Shown: positions 5,631-6,308 of the stretch, in pieces
Numbering within the stretch: position 1 is the stretch's first letter
Layout: each line of letters starts with the position of its first letter
Assembly (NCBI GenBank): GCA_022561525.1
Contig: JADFRB010000127.1
Location: forward strand, 1-6,308
From: Nitrospinota bacterium
GTDB taxonomy: Bacteria; Nitrospirota; Nitrospiria; Nitrospirales; UBA8639
Direction of reading: 5' to 3'
DNA length: 6,308 nucleotides
Notes under the pieces: model-generated
The model's input: the letters and a program-made list of their open reading frames with translations, nothing else
What the model was told of the DNA's origin: nothing
Databases searched by the model: none
Translations under genes and position numbers: made by a program

Positions 5631-6014
5631 TCAGGCAAGGTTGCTTGTTGCATCCCCGGCAACCCAACTCTTGGCTTTTTCCAACTCTTGAAAAGAAAAT
5701 AGTTTTATTTCTGCATTCACAAAGTGACTAGCTACGGTTTCAGCGAAGTGACCAACCATCGAATCCGTTGAAATGGCGACACGGGATATCTTTCTATGAT
5801 GTTCCTTAACAAATCGGAAGTGCGAAAATAATGCCGCGAATGAATCCCAACCCGGAAAGGACTTTGTATGAATAATAAGGCCATGGAGTTGACCAGTCTT
5901 TTCAATGTATGGATCAATGATCTTCGCAGCCAACTCAAAGTCTGTTTGCGATAAAGGCCCATCGGGCTCAAGTATCGCGATGCCTTTGTCTTCATCAATT
6001 GTTACCGAAAGCAT
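5631..6014 (-). CDS. SpoIIAA-like (STAS-related) protein
   Basis: The 127-residue product resembles the SpoIIAA-like family (PF11964, formerly DUF3478), small cytoplasmic proteins with a STAS-like fold and mostly unknown roles. Typical blocks are the N-terminal strand VTIDEDKGIAILEPDGPLS (4-22), LHGLIIHTKSFPGWDSFAAL (43-62), FRFVKEHHRKISRVAISTD (66-84) and a C-terminal FSFQELEKAKSWV (106-118). In other members the same layout ends with this helix. The start is ATG 6014 because a GGAG lies 9 nt upstream; an in-frame upstream ATG at 6071 would add 19 unrelated residues and overlap an inverted repeat. No phosphorylatable-serine SpoIIAA motif can be assigned with confidence, so an anti-sigma partner is not implied. 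The small membrane protein follows 56 bp downstream. Confidence 0.82.
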   Translation of the reverse strand: MLSVTIDEDKGIAILEPDGPLSQTDFELAAKIIDPYIEKTGQLHGLIIHTKSFPGWDSFAALFSHFRFVKEHHRKISRVAISTDSMVGHFAETVASHFVNAEIKLFSFQELEKAKSWVAGDATSNLA

Positions 6015-6055
6015 ATTTTCTGACTCCGAGAATTGTCTTTGCTTACGACCCGGGT

Positions 6056-6153
6056 GACTGGTTGTGAACAAAAGAAGTAAACCTTTTTTAATACAGAAAA
6101 CTTTAATAGCAGAAGAACAATAGAAATTTAAACTAGCTGTTCACAATCCAGTC
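6056..6153. repeat. Spaced inverted repeat upstream of SpoIIAA-like gene
   Basis: GACTGGTTGTGAACA (6056-6070) is the inverse of TGTTCACAATCCAGTC (6138-6153), differing by one extra base. The arms are separated by 67 bp of AT-rich DNA. It sits 42 bp upstream of the SpoIIAA-like start. It may be a paired regulator binding site, a small miniature element or a large hairpin. No target duplication is visible at its edges. Confidence 0.55.
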
Positions 6154-6179
6154 TACTCGATTGTTAGAAAATCTTGAAA

Positions 6180-6308
6180 TCATGATGGAAATGGTAAGTA
6201 TTTTAGCCCATGAAAAACCTTGTACTTTCTTATAGTTCTCCAAAATTCCTGACGATGTTCATTTTTTCTATGATGATTTAATATCAAAAAACCATTCTGT
6301 AAAAGATT
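6180..6308 (-). CDS. Possible 3' end of a gene entering from the right edge
   Basis: A minus-strand frame is open from the window edge to TGA at 6182-6180, giving 42 residues with a basic, aromatic-rich end (EFWRTIRKYKVFHGLKYLP). No family is recognised. In DNA this AT-rich an open run of this length can occur by chance, so this is only a possibility. It would lie directly upstream of the inverted repeat at 6056-6153. Confidence 0.2.
   Translation of the reverse strand, partial: NLLQNGFLILNHHRKNEHRQEFWRTIRKYKVFHGLKYLPFPS

Noticed and set aside
1..6308. CRISPR array, tRNA or rRNA genes
   Set aside because: No regularly spaced identical repeats, no cloverleaf with a CCA-type end and no rRNA-like stretches were seen on either strand.

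Overview
The window looks like a chromosomal segment of a free-living Gram-negative-type bacterium of moderate GC. It has Shine-Dalgarno-led genes, an aerobic-type acetyl-CoA synthetase, a toxin-antitoxin pair and dispersed palindromic repeats. The repeat style and the Acs sequence remind me of Nitrospira-like genomes (Nitrospirota), but that is an impression from memory and cannot be settled from this sequence alone.

Layout. The plus strand carries two long genes: a DUF4301-family protein of unknown role (243-1802) and acetyl-CoA synthetase acs (2157-4040), which ends at a clear rho-independent terminator (4057-4093). About 400 bases follow with no convincing gene, only remnants of dispersed repeats. 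The rest is read leftwards on the minus strand: a SpoIIAA-like (STAS-related) protein (6014-5631), a 60-residue two-helix membrane protein (5574-5392), and a ParE/RelE-type toxin-antitoxin module (antitoxin 5248-5012, toxin 5015-4494). The module has its own candidate promoter and overlapping palindromic operator. The right edge (about 6015-6308) is AT-rich, with a spaced inverted repeat and possibly the tail of another minus-strand gene.

The unusual content is a small non-autonomous element present three times: 1-232, 1905-2119 and 4596-4809 (minus). Each copy is about 214-232 bp, has GGG..TGTTGAA-type terminal inverted repeats, a variable left arm of about 70-80 bp and a strongly palindromic core of about 147-156 bp. 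Two copies lie in the leaders just upstream of the DUF4301 and acs start codons. The third sits inside the toxin gene, flanked by a 5-bp target duplication. There it adds exactly 219 bp (73 codons) with no stop codon, so the toxin frame survives as 173 instead of 100 residues. Removing the insert rejoins the family motif FPYN-IIYRV. The same core frame is open in all three copies until a nested insertion shifts it in copy 1, which recalls the Rickettsia palindromic elements that insert in frame into proteins. Copy 1 carries a further 34-bp palindrome nested in its core.

Functionally, Acs would activate acetate to acetyl-CoA. The DUF4301 protein is uncharacterised, with only a faint resemblance to nucleotide-sugar pyrophosphorylases. 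The antitoxin looks intact, while its partner toxin is probably damaged by the insertion. No pathway obviously links all of these genes.
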